Positions 39,301-47,736 of a stretch of 64,000 nucleotides of DNA are shown piece after piece. Made by a program: the position numbers and the translations under genes. This DNA is from Sipunculus nudus. Lineage: Eukaryota; Annelida; Sipuncula; Golfingiida; Sipunculidae. Below the pieces are notes generated by a model that had not been told where the DNA came from, made no database searches, and saw only the letters and a program-made list of their open reading frames with translations. Numbering within the stretch: position 1 is the first letter of the stretch; every line of letters begins with the position of its first letter. The DNA is taken from contig CM049308.1 of assembly GCA_026874595.1 (NCBI GenBank), positions 35,458,027 through 35,522,026 of the forward strand, written 5' to 3'.

Positions 39301-42300
39301 CTTTGGCCATGGCACGTTTTTTTCCTGTAAGTACTGTGGGTTTAATTTTCATGTATACATGTATACATAAGGATTTAATCTGTTAAAATCTGAAATTTGA
39401 AAATAAAAGCTGCAAAATTAGGCTAGTTATTGAATTTTTTTGGAGGCTCTTGTTGTATTCCCTTACATTGTCAGGCAGTCCCCTTTGATGACTGTAGGTC
39501 ATTCAGTGCACATCTCTATGCTCCCCAGGCTGTTGACATAATTTTAGATGTCCCCAAAATCTCCTACCATACCGAAAATTGGGTCATTAGGACTTTGTTC
39601 CTTCGAGATATTAAGGAAAAAAACTCTGTTTTCCATAAAAAAAGCCAATGTTACACTTCAAGGCTGCCTAATATCAAAACCACTGATCTGTTTTTGATCG
39701 TATTTAGTAATCACATTCTTTTATACATTTTCTATGAAAATACCAAAAATTAGGTCAGTATTGGGTATTATTTTGAAGTTATGGGCCAAAACTATGCAAT
39801 TTTTTAAAAAATCAGGAAATATATTTACTCACCTAACATGAGAATTGCTGAACCTAGAGACTTTTTTTCAGGAATATAACTTTATTTAATCAAGATTCAA
39901 TTGTTTACCCAAAATTAGATCTGAATTTTGCAAATTTTTCAAGTTATTAGCATAAATAAAAAATCAATACCTTAAATTTTGTCCAACTTTGGCACTGTTG
40001 ATTTAATTTTCCCAGCATATATGCATAAGGATTTAATCTTTTAAAATCTGAACATTCAAAAGAAATTGATTGGAATGAATAGCTTTTATTCATGTTTTCA
40101 TACACCATGTCAAGTGTTGTTTACATCTAGCCCACCTAGTAGTACAGCCTTCACTTGCATTATGTAACCCACCCCAGGCAGCTTACCTTGGCCCAGCTTG
40201 GCCACTACTAGCAGGCTTCCCCTTTGCCCTGCACTCATCCCCCCCAGCTGGTGCATAAACTAGATGAATGTTATAATTTTTCTGTATTTTAATTTTATTC
40301 TTGGACATGCTACATTTTAGATTTTGTATTGTACCACCAGGGTTACAATGATTAAAGTGTACATTTAATTGTGTCCACAAAGTGGTGTATTGCTGTGAAA
40401 GTGTGGATGTTCATGAGATAAGTAATTCCTTACTTCAGAAGAGTAAAAACTTCACCAGGTGTGAAATTGACTATTAATTCCAGTAATTAATTAAAACTGG
40501 GATAGTAATTAGCACAATGATATTGTTTGTCCCTCATTCAACCAACAGTGTGTATACTTTATTTGAAAAGATGTTTTATTTTATCAAATTTACTTTTATT
40601 TTATTTTGGTGAATAAAATTAAGCATGTCCTGAAAACTCCAATGTGCAAAACTTTTTAATAGTGATTCAAGGAATATTCTTGTAGATGCCATGTTGTGGC
40701 ATTATTTTCTTTTAAAATCAGTTTAAACATTTATGATTTAAAAATAATAAAATATATGTGTATGCATAATATGACCCAATGTTTTTTACTATGTATATAT
40801 AATGATTGCAACTTTTGCAACAATTCTAATATTTTAACTTTTATTTTCAGGTTTTTTAATTAAAAATTTATAAACCTGTAAATAAAAAAATGATTCAGAT
40901 AAAAACTTCTTAATGGAAAAAGTGGATCAGCTTAAAAAAATAGGATTATATTTAAACTTAAATGCATTATTCTCTTGAAAGTGAAATAAAGGTATTAGTC
41001 CATTCTGTCCACTTGCCTGTCCAACTATAAATTTTCATATGCAACACAGTATCTCAAAACTTTTACTGTTTTTCTTCATGACAGTCTTGTCAGAGTATTA
41101 ATGTGCAATCATATATTTAGAACTTTACTATAACCAAGTAGGAGGGCCCCTTTCCTCTTAGCTTTTCATATTCTTATATAAATGAAAAACATTACAATAG
41201 AATATTTCTACATCCACCTTCGTGCTGCCCTCACTTTTCCCTTCTCCGAACCCCATCCCAAAGTCAGCCTCAGTAAGCAAGAACAAGATGAATCAGATAT
41301 ATTCATACTTTAATATTTTGTATAACTATTCGTCCATAGGTACCTATGTACATGCCAGAAATTATGTCAATATTGTGTAATATGTAGACATAGTGGGCAT
41401 CACAATAATGTACCTTGTCAAGACTAAAGAGATATTGTGTCATACAGTCACATATTCATAAATCACTTCATCAGCATAGTTAATCATAACATCATATCTG
41501 TCAAATTGAACGCTTGCAGACTACCATACACTTTAGATCCTTCAACAAATAGCCTTATCATCATTCTACTACTGCTTATTACTGCTGTCATTGCATTCAT
41601 ATTTGCTCAAATATATCACAATTTTCAACCCCTCCTAAATAAATAAAAAATAAACCACTTTATTTGACTCCATTAATCCATCAGTCAGGTAATTTCATTT
41701 ATCATTTACTCACATATTACATAACATTCCTTTATAATAGCCTAACATGTACATGATATTCATAAGCTTTATCGACTCAATATAGTATCACAGTGGAGAA
41801 ACATTTATAGTCCAATCACGATCAGCTGAGCGCCGTGACCCATGGGTCCCTTGTTTTAACATAAAGTTGAATAGATCACTATGATGGTGGTGGTTAAAAG
41901 ATTTGTTACCTGTCAAAGATGGGGAAAATTTGTTCCATAGAGTTTTTTTAGTCAGATGGAACCAGCCAAATGGAATTGTGTATTTGATTTTCTTTTTAAA
42001 GGGCCACATTACGAAGAATATACCACAGATATTTGATGCAGTGTTTGAATGTACACTGGACATGATTAATAAGGCAAGTTCGTTTTATAAATATGCATAT
42101 CATTCAAACATGACATACCTATATGTTAGACATTTTTAATTAAAATCAGTGATTAAAAATAATTGAATTGTTTAAAAAATCCACGACAATTTATTTTGGT
42201 GCACTGTTATTATCTTACAGTCAAATCACAGGACAAATTGTTATGTTTTATTTTCAAGATATGAATCATCATGTTTTAAATTTGTAATTGTTTTACTAAT

Positions 42301-45300
42301 AATAACTGGATTACATAATTAACTGGAAGTCTTGATTGAACACATTCATTGTAAAGTCAATCAGGCTTGAACAGAGCTCACTTTTGTGGGCCTTCAGTTA
42401 ACTCACAACTTAGTCAGTGGCAGAAAAGGACATTCTAACTGTGATCTGTGACAGGAAGGGACCCATTAATTTCCACAGTTAATATTTAAGAATCTAATTT
42501 CAGTATTTGTTCTGTAATGGTGCCATATTTTGTTTTACATGTAAATTATAAAACATTCATATTGTAACTTTTAAATTTTGACTTTTATCCAGTAATATAA
42601 ACTTTTCTCATATTTCAGGACTTTGAAGAATTCCCTGAACATCGAACAAATTTCTTTGTGTTACTACAAGCTGTAAATTCAAACTGTTTTGCAGGTATGT
42701 GCTGACTTAGAAACAATTGTAATATAAAATTGTCTGAGAACAAATGCCCTTACTGTAAACATGTTATTAACATATGCTGCTTTATGAGTTGTTTTAGAAG
42801 TTAACATTCAACTGAGGTTTTTTGTGCAAATATTCTCTCCAGTTTATCAGCATATGATTATGGGATAGATAATGGCCACTAAATGTATATGTTTGTTTTT
42901 GGGTTCTTGTCTTCATAAATAGCTAAATAGCCTGAAGTCAAACTATGATATATAGTGTGGTTTAGTTTTTGTTCAGTAAAATAAAACCTTCAGAATAAGG
43001 TGCCTAATCTACACAGATGAACAGTTGTATTGTATATTTGCAGTAGCGTCATTGGTAATTTGTGTAATTAATCAGTGCCTGTAGTGATGAATGTAAAAGG
43101 CAAGGGATCAATATTATAAATAATAATAATAATATATCTTTTACATAAACGGCCAGTTTTGGAAAATAATTTCCACTTGTTCAGTGTTTGCTCGGTGTAA
43201 AATTATTATTTTGCACGTTAAATGTTAATGGACGTATTCAACATAAATTGCACTGTACTAAGATTGTGAAAATGGAACCCTCAAGAATTATTGAAACAGT
43301 GAAAATAGAGAAATATGACTTCAGGAAGATAAAGCCCACTACAGTATATTAAATGGAAAACTGAGGATTTTTTTTTTTTCCAGCATTCATGAATATACCC
43401 CCTGCTCAGTTTAAACTTGTACTGGACTCTGTGATCTGGGCATTCAAACACACGATGAGGAACGTAGCAGAGACTGGCCTGAACATCTTGTACATGATGC
43501 TGCAGAATGTGTCACAAGAAGAGAGCCCAGCCCAGAGCTTCTACCAGACCTACTACACAGATATATTGCAGCACCTGTTCTCAGTAGTCACGGACAGTTC
43601 ACATGCAGGCTGTAAGTCATCCTGCATGCTCCCTTATAATAACACTTGATATTTAATGCACTGATACATCATGATACCAAGTCCAGATTATATTATAAAA
43701 TGTCTGTGTATTGATACTTTGGTATTTGATCACCTTATACTTTAAATAGCAATGTGTTACATTGAAAGGGGCTCCATCAAGGGCATTGCGACGCAAACAT
43801 AACCCACAATGCACCCACAATATGTGAAAGGTCCATTGGGACATCATACCTGCCTGTCCTAATGGTGTGAAAGTTGTAAACAAGCTGAATGAGTGATGTA
43901 AAATGCCTGTTCTGTCTTACAATGCTTGTTTTTGTTTTCCCCAAGCACATACTAACCCAGTTTGAAAATGACGACATAGCCATTCAATATGGCCAAGTTT
44001 ATGGTCAATGCCGATAATCCTTTTCTACACCTGGTTCTGTTTTTAGCATACAAGTTTCAAAGTCATGACAAATATGTCAGATACATGGTTTTCTAGCAGA
44101 ATAAAATAAAATAAAACACCTTTGATAGTTATGTTCAATTCTCACTACAAGTAGAGAATGATCTTTTAAAGCCTGCCGCCCACTGGCAATTATTATCTGC
44201 AACAGACGGTCGGCGATCGTCTGCGACTGCTTGCAATTGGTGTTTAGCGATCATTCGCAGACTCCCGCAGTGTATATTATGTGTCCCCCCTCCCCCCAAA
44301 AAAACTTGGAGGTGTTTGAAAACAAGTGACCGTGAGTCATTTTGATTTCAGTGCCATCATCTGTCGTCATCGTCTGTATGATAGCTTGTGAATGTGATAA
44401 CCTGTAAAGGGTAAATTTTTAACCTCATAACTTAATATTTCACATTTTGTCCTAAAATCTTGTACACACTGTTTGAATGAAGTTCATGAATGAGTTTGAA
44501 AACTGGCGCCCTTGACCAGGATCTTCAAGGTCAAATAAGAATTATAGTTCCATTAAGTGGACTTGCATTGTTCAAGGAATGCATTGTGCTGAACCTTCTA
44601 CCTCTGGGTTTTCTCCTACAAGGTAAAATAAGGTCGTTGCCAGGGCGACCCCTGATGCTAGCTACCATCTAGGAGCTCAATTCTAGGATTATTGTGACCC
44701 CTAAACTTTGGAAGTACTTACGATTTTTTCTTCAAGCTAACACACCAGGTCTTTTTTTACCAAAATCTTGGATGAGTTTGAAAACAATTGACCTTGATCT
44801 TCAAGGTTATATCTGCTTTAATCTAGAACTTGTTTTTACATAGTGCATATTTTAGCTCCTAATGTTTTTGGATGGCCTAAAAGGGGGGGCGGGGAGATAT
44901 ATCTGTTTTCTGACATGCTAGATCATCTGCGACTGGCAGTCACAAATCTCAAGTTGCGTCGTAATGCCCCCCACTTTAAATTCAAATGCAATCATAATTG
45001 GCAACTAGTCTCAGATCCCTTGCAATTTTAATCACATAACGTCACAGCAAAATAGCCAGTGGGCTGCAGGCTAATTAGACAGTCAGCAGGATATGCAGCA
45101 AATTGCGATTGGAAATAACAGCATCAAACAGGCTAATTGTTGCATGATTATATTAGGGCTGTTCCAGAAACTTGTTGCTAATATGTTAGATAACATTAAT
45201 TGGAAGTTGATTTAGCTACCATTCTATGAACAAGGAGGAACATTGGTTTGGAATTAAAATAATGTATCATCGTGACTTATTGGGAGTGAGGAATTGGAAT

Positions 45301-47736
45301 GTTTAGCATTATCAGATTATGTATTATTACAGTCATAGTTCCCAGTAGGCTTAGGTGATCATATTTTCCTAAAAAGTAAACTAAGACATGCTATTGATAA
45401 CATTTACTCAGGATCTGCCAGTATCAGTTCATGAGTGTCAAATTCTGTTAGAAAAAACTTTAAGAATGTGGTTACCATGAAAACTTTGCAGTTATGTTTA
45501 TGGTCAGTGTGTTTATGAACTTTAAAAACAGGAAGTACTTGGGTGATCATTATCAGCACTTCTGGTGGATTTTAGTCATGGTTGCTTTGTTTCTGCTCTA
45601 CAAGATGATTTTAAATATATCACCTCACTGAAGTTTTCTTAATCTGATGTGAATCCTAACAACACTTACATATATGTTACAGATTTGACTCTGCATGCAC
45701 AAATCCTGGCCTACATGTTCAACTTGGTGGAGTCTGGCAAGGTAACAATACCACTGAACCCAGGTACACCAGCAGAAAACAATGGGGTCTATATCCAAGA
45801 GTTTCTTGCCAACCTCCTGAAGGCAGCATTTCCTCACCTGAACAGGTAAGCTGTTATCTGTTCTTTGTTCTTTTAAATAATAATTTTTTTTGCAATCCAA
45901 CCATGATTAATTTGAGGTCATTTTTTTTATTTAATTCTTTAATGAGCTTGTGCGATGGTGCGGCGTTGTCTGTCTGGCGTACGTTAACCCATGCTATCTC
46001 TAACACCGTTAAGGCTAGAAGGGCCAAATAAATTTTGTGGAAGAATCAGTCACATGTCAAACTTTATCGTATTGAACTTAGTTTTTTTGCTATCTGCCTT
46101 TACTAAGATTTTAAAGAGATAAAGCTGAAAAACCTTTAAAAAATCTTCCTCTTGAAACTGTTTGCCAAATTGTCCAATATTTGACAGATTTGATCCAGGA
46201 ATAATCTCTCAAGTTTGTTCAAATGGTTCCAGTTAGGTGATTTTTGGCTGAGTTAAAGGAAGCTGAACTTTGTCATTTGGCCAAAAAACAATCTCAGAAA
46301 CTGCTGGAGCTATCATCACCAAAATCATGCAAATGTTGTTCACATGAGTCATATTTGAAATTGAGGTATTGGTGGCGCCATCTACAATTTTTTTTGGTTT
46401 CATGCATCTGTGCACATAGCGTAAGAGTGGTTTGAAGTTTCTGACTGAAATTTTGCATGACCATACATCTTTGATGGCTTTCTTGTACACAAGACTGGTG
46501 GCGCCAGCTACAATCATTTTTTGGGTTGTGTACATCCATTCCATTATTTCAGGAGTGACATTTGTGTAATCAGTGCTTATACTTGGGTTCAAAATGTTTA
46601 GTACCTGCATTGTACATATACATGTCACACGGGTACTTGAAAATTAATGGTCCAGCATTGAAGCAGTATCCCTGATGTATATCCCATTGCACAGGTTCAC
46701 ATTAGGCCTGTAGGCCTTGTTATACATATTTATTATGTGTTATTTCCAACAAGGCTCTCACTTCATAATGATCATGTACTTATATGTGCAGCTGCGTTCC
46801 ATTTCAGTGTCAATTTAACTTCATTATTTATTTTTTATTGATTTAAACCAAGATTGAGAATATTTTATTCTGTTCATTTAGCAGGGAGCAATTATACTTG
46901 ATTAAAGTGCACTTGAAGTCTCCAAACATATGAATCATTCACTGCCTGATCTGTAATTTAAAGAGCATTGTATGGTTGTGACATTTCAGCACCCAGATCA
47001 AGTTGTTTGTGGAGGGCCTGTTCAGCTACGACCAAGACATCCCAGCATTTAAGGAGCACATGAGGGACTTCCTGGTTCAGATCAGAGTAAGACGCATTAG
47101 TACCACCCAACCTGTATATACCCAGCACTGTTTAATGTTACTCAAACTAACCAGTGCTGTCAGTGATTCAGCTGTATCATAAGAGTTGAGATGTCTTCTA
47201 TGGTTTAGAGTTACATTTTTCTGTACAAGACTTTATTATAACAAACTGCATTGGGTCATAATGTACATAACCAGAATTTGTCTATCATAGCCAAAATTCT
47301 TTTCTGGATTGTGATTACTATTTGAAGAAATCATAGAATGCCATTTGGTACCCAAGAACCCATCATAATATTTTCTGACTATTGCTTTATTAATGTTTTC
47401 ATTAAAAAAATCAGGGTCTCCATCAATCATTACATTTTAATCAGTGGGGCCCTGTTATGTCTAATTACTGTTATCAGAACATTCATGGGATGGTTGTCGT
47501 TTAGAAAGAAAATCTTACACATTAAAATTAAGTATATGCATGCTGGTTGTCTAGGCTGTAAGCTGATTTGTTTTTCACTTTTTTTCTAGGAATTCGCTGG
47601 AGAAGACAATAGTGACTTGTTCATCGAGGAGAGAGAGAGTGCAATCAAACAAGCTCAGGAGGAAAAACGGAAGGTCCAGATGGCAGTGCCGGGAATCCTC
47701 GGGCCACATGAGATGCCTGAGGAGATGCAGGATTGA
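21219..47736 (+). CDS. XPO1: Exportin-1 (CRM1), complete 25-exon coding region
   Basis: This is the nuclear export receptor that binds leucine-rich export signals together with RanGTP and carries proteins and some RNPs out of the nucleus. I joined 25 exons by splice sites, phase and similarity to animal CRM1. The sum is 3204 nt including the stop, or 1067 residues (human 1071). Order along the protein: importin-beta N-terminal domain (about 41-107), Xpo1-like HEAT repeats, the acidic H9 loop in exon 11, the NES groove in exons 13-15, and the C-terminal helix and acidic tail in exon 25. Groove residues matching human I521, L525, C528, K534, K537, A541, M545, K560, F561, K568 and F572 are all present, five positions lower. 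Cys523 predicts leptomycin B sensitivity. The start is supported by an in-frame TAA at 21192-21194. The gene is intact, with no frameshift seen. Segments: 21219-21329, 22123-22297, 22872-22978, 23314-23429, 24335-24449, 25093-25212, 25494-25548, 26016-26089, 26720-26878, 27709-27906, 28287-28425, 29229-29332, 30030-30107, 30344-30500, 32454-32617, 33158-33292, 36627-36731, 37637-37822, 38112-38234, 42002-42073, 42619-42694, 43384-43611, 45683-45845, 46990-47086, 47590-47736. Confidence 0.97.
22123..22297 (+). CDS. XPO1: XPO1 coding exon 2 (residues 38-96, importin-beta N-terminal domain)
   Basis: The acceptor is TTTCAG and the donor GTGAGG, phase 1. It encodes the conserved stretch with [20 protein letters not shown] and ENVIKTRWK, the Ran-binding N-terminal HEAT repeats. 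Open reading continues past the donor in the genomic DNA, but the homology stops exactly at the GT. Confidence 0.96.
22872..22978 (+). CDS. XPO1: XPO1 coding exon 3 (residues 96-131)
   Basis: The acceptor is GATAG and the donor GTGACA, phase 1 to 0. It encodes [20 protein letters not shown] followed by [15 protein letters not shown], collinear with human CRM1. Confidence 0.95.
23314..23429 (+). CDS. XPO1: XPO1 coding exon 4 (residues 132-170)
   Basis: The acceptor is CTTTAG and the donor GTAGGT, phase 0 to 2. It encodes [20 protein letters not shown] and ends in NNMVILKLL, the start of the Xpo1-like region. Confidence 0.96.
24335..24449 (+). CDS. XPO1: XPO1 coding exon 5 (residues 170-208)
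   Basis: The acceptor is TTTCAG and the donor GTAAGA, phase 2 to 0. It encodes [20 protein letters not shown] and the [12 protein letters not shown] helix. Reading is open on both sides of the exon, so the splice sites rather than stop codons define its ends. Confidence 0.96.
25093..25212 (+). CDS. XPO1: XPO1 coding exon 6 (residues 209-248)
   Basis: The acceptor is TTGCAG and the donor GTAAGC, phase 0 to 0. It encodes [20 protein letters not shown] and ends LITTLIYK, matching the human HEAT repeat region. Confidence 0.96.
25494..25548 (+). CDS. XPO1: XPO1 coding exon 7 (55 nt, residues 249-267)
   Basis: This is the shortest exon, encoding [18 protein letters not shown]. The acceptor is TTTCAG and the donor GTAAGT, phase 0 to 1. 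It is identified by homology only, because it is too short to stand out by itself. Confidence 0.94.
26016..26089 (+). CDS. XPO1: XPO1 coding exon 8 (residues 267-291)
   Basis: The acceptor is TTGCAG and the donor GTAAGC, phase 1 to 0. It encodes [20 protein letters not shown] then QQLKQ. This is one of the more diverged parts relative to human, as expected for this outer loop. Confidence 0.93.
26720..26878 (+). CDS. XPO1: XPO1 coding exon 9 (residues 292-344)
   Basis: The acceptor is TTGCAG and the donor GTAAGA, phase 0 to 0. It encodes [20 protein letters not shown] and [20 protein letters not shown]. The last ~40 nt of the exon and its donor recur twice, degenerate, in the following intron. 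Confidence 0.96.
26840..27130 (+). repeat. Degenerate triplicate of the exon 9 end and donor
   Basis: Exon 9 ends with GTTACATGAT|GTAAGA (donor 26879). CGTTACATGAT|GTAAGG recurs with the GT at 26994 and GTTCCATGAT|GTAG at 27101, each preceded by a diverged copy of the AAAGAGCGACACACATGCTT region. Spacing is 115 and 107 bp. Confidence 0.8.
27709..27906 (+). CDS. XPO1: XPO1 coding exon 10 (residues 345-410)
   Basis: The acceptor is TTACAG and the donor GTAATA, phase 0 to 0. It encodes [17 protein letters not shown] and [14 protein letters not shown], then a variable linker where human CRM1 also varies. Confidence 0.96.
28287..28425 (+). CDS. XPO1: XPO1 coding exon 11 (residues 411-457, acidic H9 loop)
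   Basis: The acceptor is TTTCAG and the donor GTGAGG, phase 0 to 1. It encodes [20 protein letters not shown], the near-invariant H9 loop that couples Ran binding to cargo release. Confidence 0.97.
29229..29332 (+). CDS. XPO1: XPO1 coding exon 12 (residues 457-491)
   Basis: The acceptor is TCCCAG and the donor GTAAGC, phase 1 to 0. It encodes [20 protein letters not shown] and [15 protein letters not shown]. Confidence 0.96.
30030..30107 (+). CDS. XPO1: XPO1 coding exon 13 (residues 492-517)
   Basis: The acceptor is TTCCAG and the donor GTGGGT, phase 0 to 0. It encodes [20 protein letters not shown] then LVTVIK, the helix entering the NES groove. The final Ile corresponds to human I521. Confidence 0.96.
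30344..30500 (+). CDS. XPO1: XPO1 coding exon 14 (residues 518-570, NES groove and reactive cysteine)
   Basis: The acceptor is TTACAG and the donor GTGAGT, phase 0 to 1. It begins [15 protein letters not shown]; the Cys at residue 523 equals human Cys528, the covalent target of leptomycin B and selinexor-type inhibitors. The basic and hydrophobic groove residues that follow are conserved, as is the LFEF motif containing the human Glu571 position. Confidence 0.97.
30833..32123 (+). mobile_element. Helitron-like non-autonomous element 2, in XPO1 intron 14
   Basis: It has the same ends as element 1. It begins A|TCCCCAGACAAAGTC (the flanking A is present). It ends with hairpin GGCAC-CTGCA-GTGCC at 32096-32110, nine nucleotides, CTAG, then T. 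Within it a unit of about 325 bp recurs roughly three times (ACTTGTTTT...GCCGTTTAATAC at 31179, 31502 and 31829), related to a single unit near 18190 in element 1. It is internally distinct from the 288-bp array. Confidence 0.75.
32454..32617 (+). CDS. XPO1: XPO1 coding exon 15 (residues 570-624)
   Basis: The acceptor is TTTCAG and the donor GTAGGA, phase 1 to 0. It encodes [20 protein letters not shown] and [20 protein letters not shown]. Reading is open for about 150 nt upstream of the acceptor, but that part shows no CRM1 similarity. Confidence 0.96.
32705..32790 (+). mobile_element. Degraded 5' fragment of an E element, XPO1 intron 15
   Basis: GCTCAGCTGAC, then a diverged copy of the second hairpin arm (GCTGAGCTGTGGCAGTGG), and CTGTCTGTCTGG parallel the first ~80 bp of the E family. 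The match stops near a perfect palindrome TAACAGTTA-GCAGG-TAACTGTTA at 32777-32799. Confidence 0.5.
33158..33292 (+). CDS. XPO1: XPO1 coding exon 16 (residues 625-669)
   Basis: The acceptor is TGTTTAG and the donor GTAATT, phase 0 to 0. It encodes [17 protein letters not shown] and [15 protein letters not shown]. Confidence 0.96.
33911..36544 (+). mobile_element. HINE-like element E3, in XPO1 intron 16
   Basis: It is nearly collinear with E2: the same terminal hairpin, an expanded GTCC/GTCT microsatellite at about 33958-34003, the internal ~680-bp duplication and the same 3' end. It fills most of intron 16 and stops 82 bp before exon 17. Confidence 0.85.
36627..36731 (+). CDS. XPO1: XPO1 coding exon 17 (residues 670-704)
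   Basis: The acceptor is TTTCAG and the donor GTGAGT, phase 0 to 0. It encodes [20 protein letters not shown] and [15 protein letters not shown]. The exon starts 82 bp after the HINE-like element that fills most of the preceding intron. Confidence 0.96.
37310..37636 (+). repeat. 47-bp tandem repeat, seven units, ending in the exon 18 acceptor
   Basis: Units start at 37310, 37357, 37404, 37451, 37498, 37545 and 37592. Each begins GGGCATACTGTCATACACAG and ends in a pyrimidine-rich tract with TTTGTTTCAG. Units 1-4 are almost identical, unit 5 has TTCCAG, unit 6 has lost the AG at that position, and unit 7 supplies the real splice acceptor of exon 18. Confidence 0.95.
37637..37822 (+). CDS. XPO1: XPO1 coding exon 18 (residues 705-766)
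   Basis: It encodes [20 protein letters not shown], then [20 protein letters not shown] and [11 protein letters not shown]. The donor is GTAGGT, phase 0 to 0. Its acceptor TTTGTTTCAG is the last of seven 47-bp tandem units, five of which keep an AG at the same place. Confidence 0.96.
38112..38234 (+). CDS. XPO1: XPO1 coding exon 19 (residues 767-807)
   Basis: The acceptor is ATTACAG and the donor GTTTGT (weak), phase 0 to 0. It encodes [20 protein letters not shown] and ATIINRLE. Confidence 0.95.
38716..41855 (+). mobile_element. HINE-like element E4, in XPO1 intron 19
   Basis: It has the same 5' hairpin and GTCC tract. Its 3' end is the perfect palindrome GACCCATGGGTC followed by CCTTGTT. 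The interior shares sequence with E1 that E2 and E3 lack (about 40100-41180), so E1 and E4 form a longer subfamily. It ends 146 bp before exon 20. Confidence 0.85.
42002..42073 (+). CDS. XPO1: XPO1 coding exon 20 (residues 808-831; GC donor)
   Basis: The acceptor is TTAAAG. It encodes [20 protein letters not shown] then MINK, continuous with the next exon [13 protein letters not shown]. The donor is AAG|GCAAGT, a GC-AG intron with otherwise perfect consensus; no GT in frame would keep the protein. Confidence 0.94.
42619..42694 (+). CDS. XPO1: XPO1 coding exon 21 (residues 832-857)
   Basis: The acceptor is TTTCAG and the donor GTATGT, phase 0 to 1. It encodes [20 protein letters not shown] and SNCFA. 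Confidence 0.95.
43384..43611 (+). CDS. XPO1: XPO1 coding exon 22 (residues 857-933)
   Basis: This is the longest exon. The acceptor follows a run of T and TTCCAG; the donor is GTAAGT at 43612, phase 1 to 1. It encodes [20 protein letters not shown] and [20 protein letters not shown]. The split codon at the donor gives Tyr where human has Gly-Leu context, with the overall length unchanged. Confidence 0.95.
44169..45076. mobile_element. Candidate TIR element in XPO1 intron 22
   Basis: GCCTGCCGCCCACTGGC at about 44171 is inverted as GCCAGTGGGCTGCAGGC at about 45056. The interior has no coding sequence and includes a CGATCGTCTGCGACTG-type GC-rich stretch unlike its surroundings. I could not define a target duplication. 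Confidence 0.5.
45683..45845 (+). CDS. XPO1: XPO1 coding exon 23 (residues 933-987)
   Basis: The acceptor is GTTACAG and the donor GTAAGC, phase 1 to 2. It encodes [20 protein letters not shown] and [13 protein letters not shown]. Confidence 0.96.
45941..46721 (+). mobile_element. HINE-like element F2, short copy in XPO1 intron 23
   Basis: It has the same 3' end as F1 (GCACAGGTTCACATTAGGCC, TGTAGGCCTTGT) and the same early sequence (GCGATGGTG, ACGTTAACCCAT). Its first ~10 bp are degraded, so the start is approximate. It is about 0.8 kb, lacking most of the F1 interior. Confidence 0.75.
46990..47086 (+). CDS. XPO1: XPO1 coding exon 24 (residues 987-1019)
   Basis: The acceptor is TTTCAG and the donor GTAAGA, phase 2 to 0. 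It encodes [20 protein letters not shown] and [12 protein letters not shown]. Confidence 0.96.
47590..47736 (+). CDS. XPO1: XPO1 coding exon 25 (residues 1020-1067, C-terminal helix, stop)
   Basis: The acceptor is TTCTAG. It encodes [20 protein letters not shown], the C-terminal helix that modulates NES affinity, and ends [11 protein letters not shown] then TGA. Human ends EEMCD, so the terminal Cys is Gln here. Confidence 0.97.
   Translation, partial: EFAGEDNSDLFIEERESAIKQAQEEKRKVQMAVPGILGPHEMPEEMQD

Noticed and set aside
43600-43612. GC donor at GCAG|GCTGTA for exon 22
   Set aside because: A perfect GTAAGT donor four bases downstream keeps the frame and the protein length, so the canonical site is preferred.
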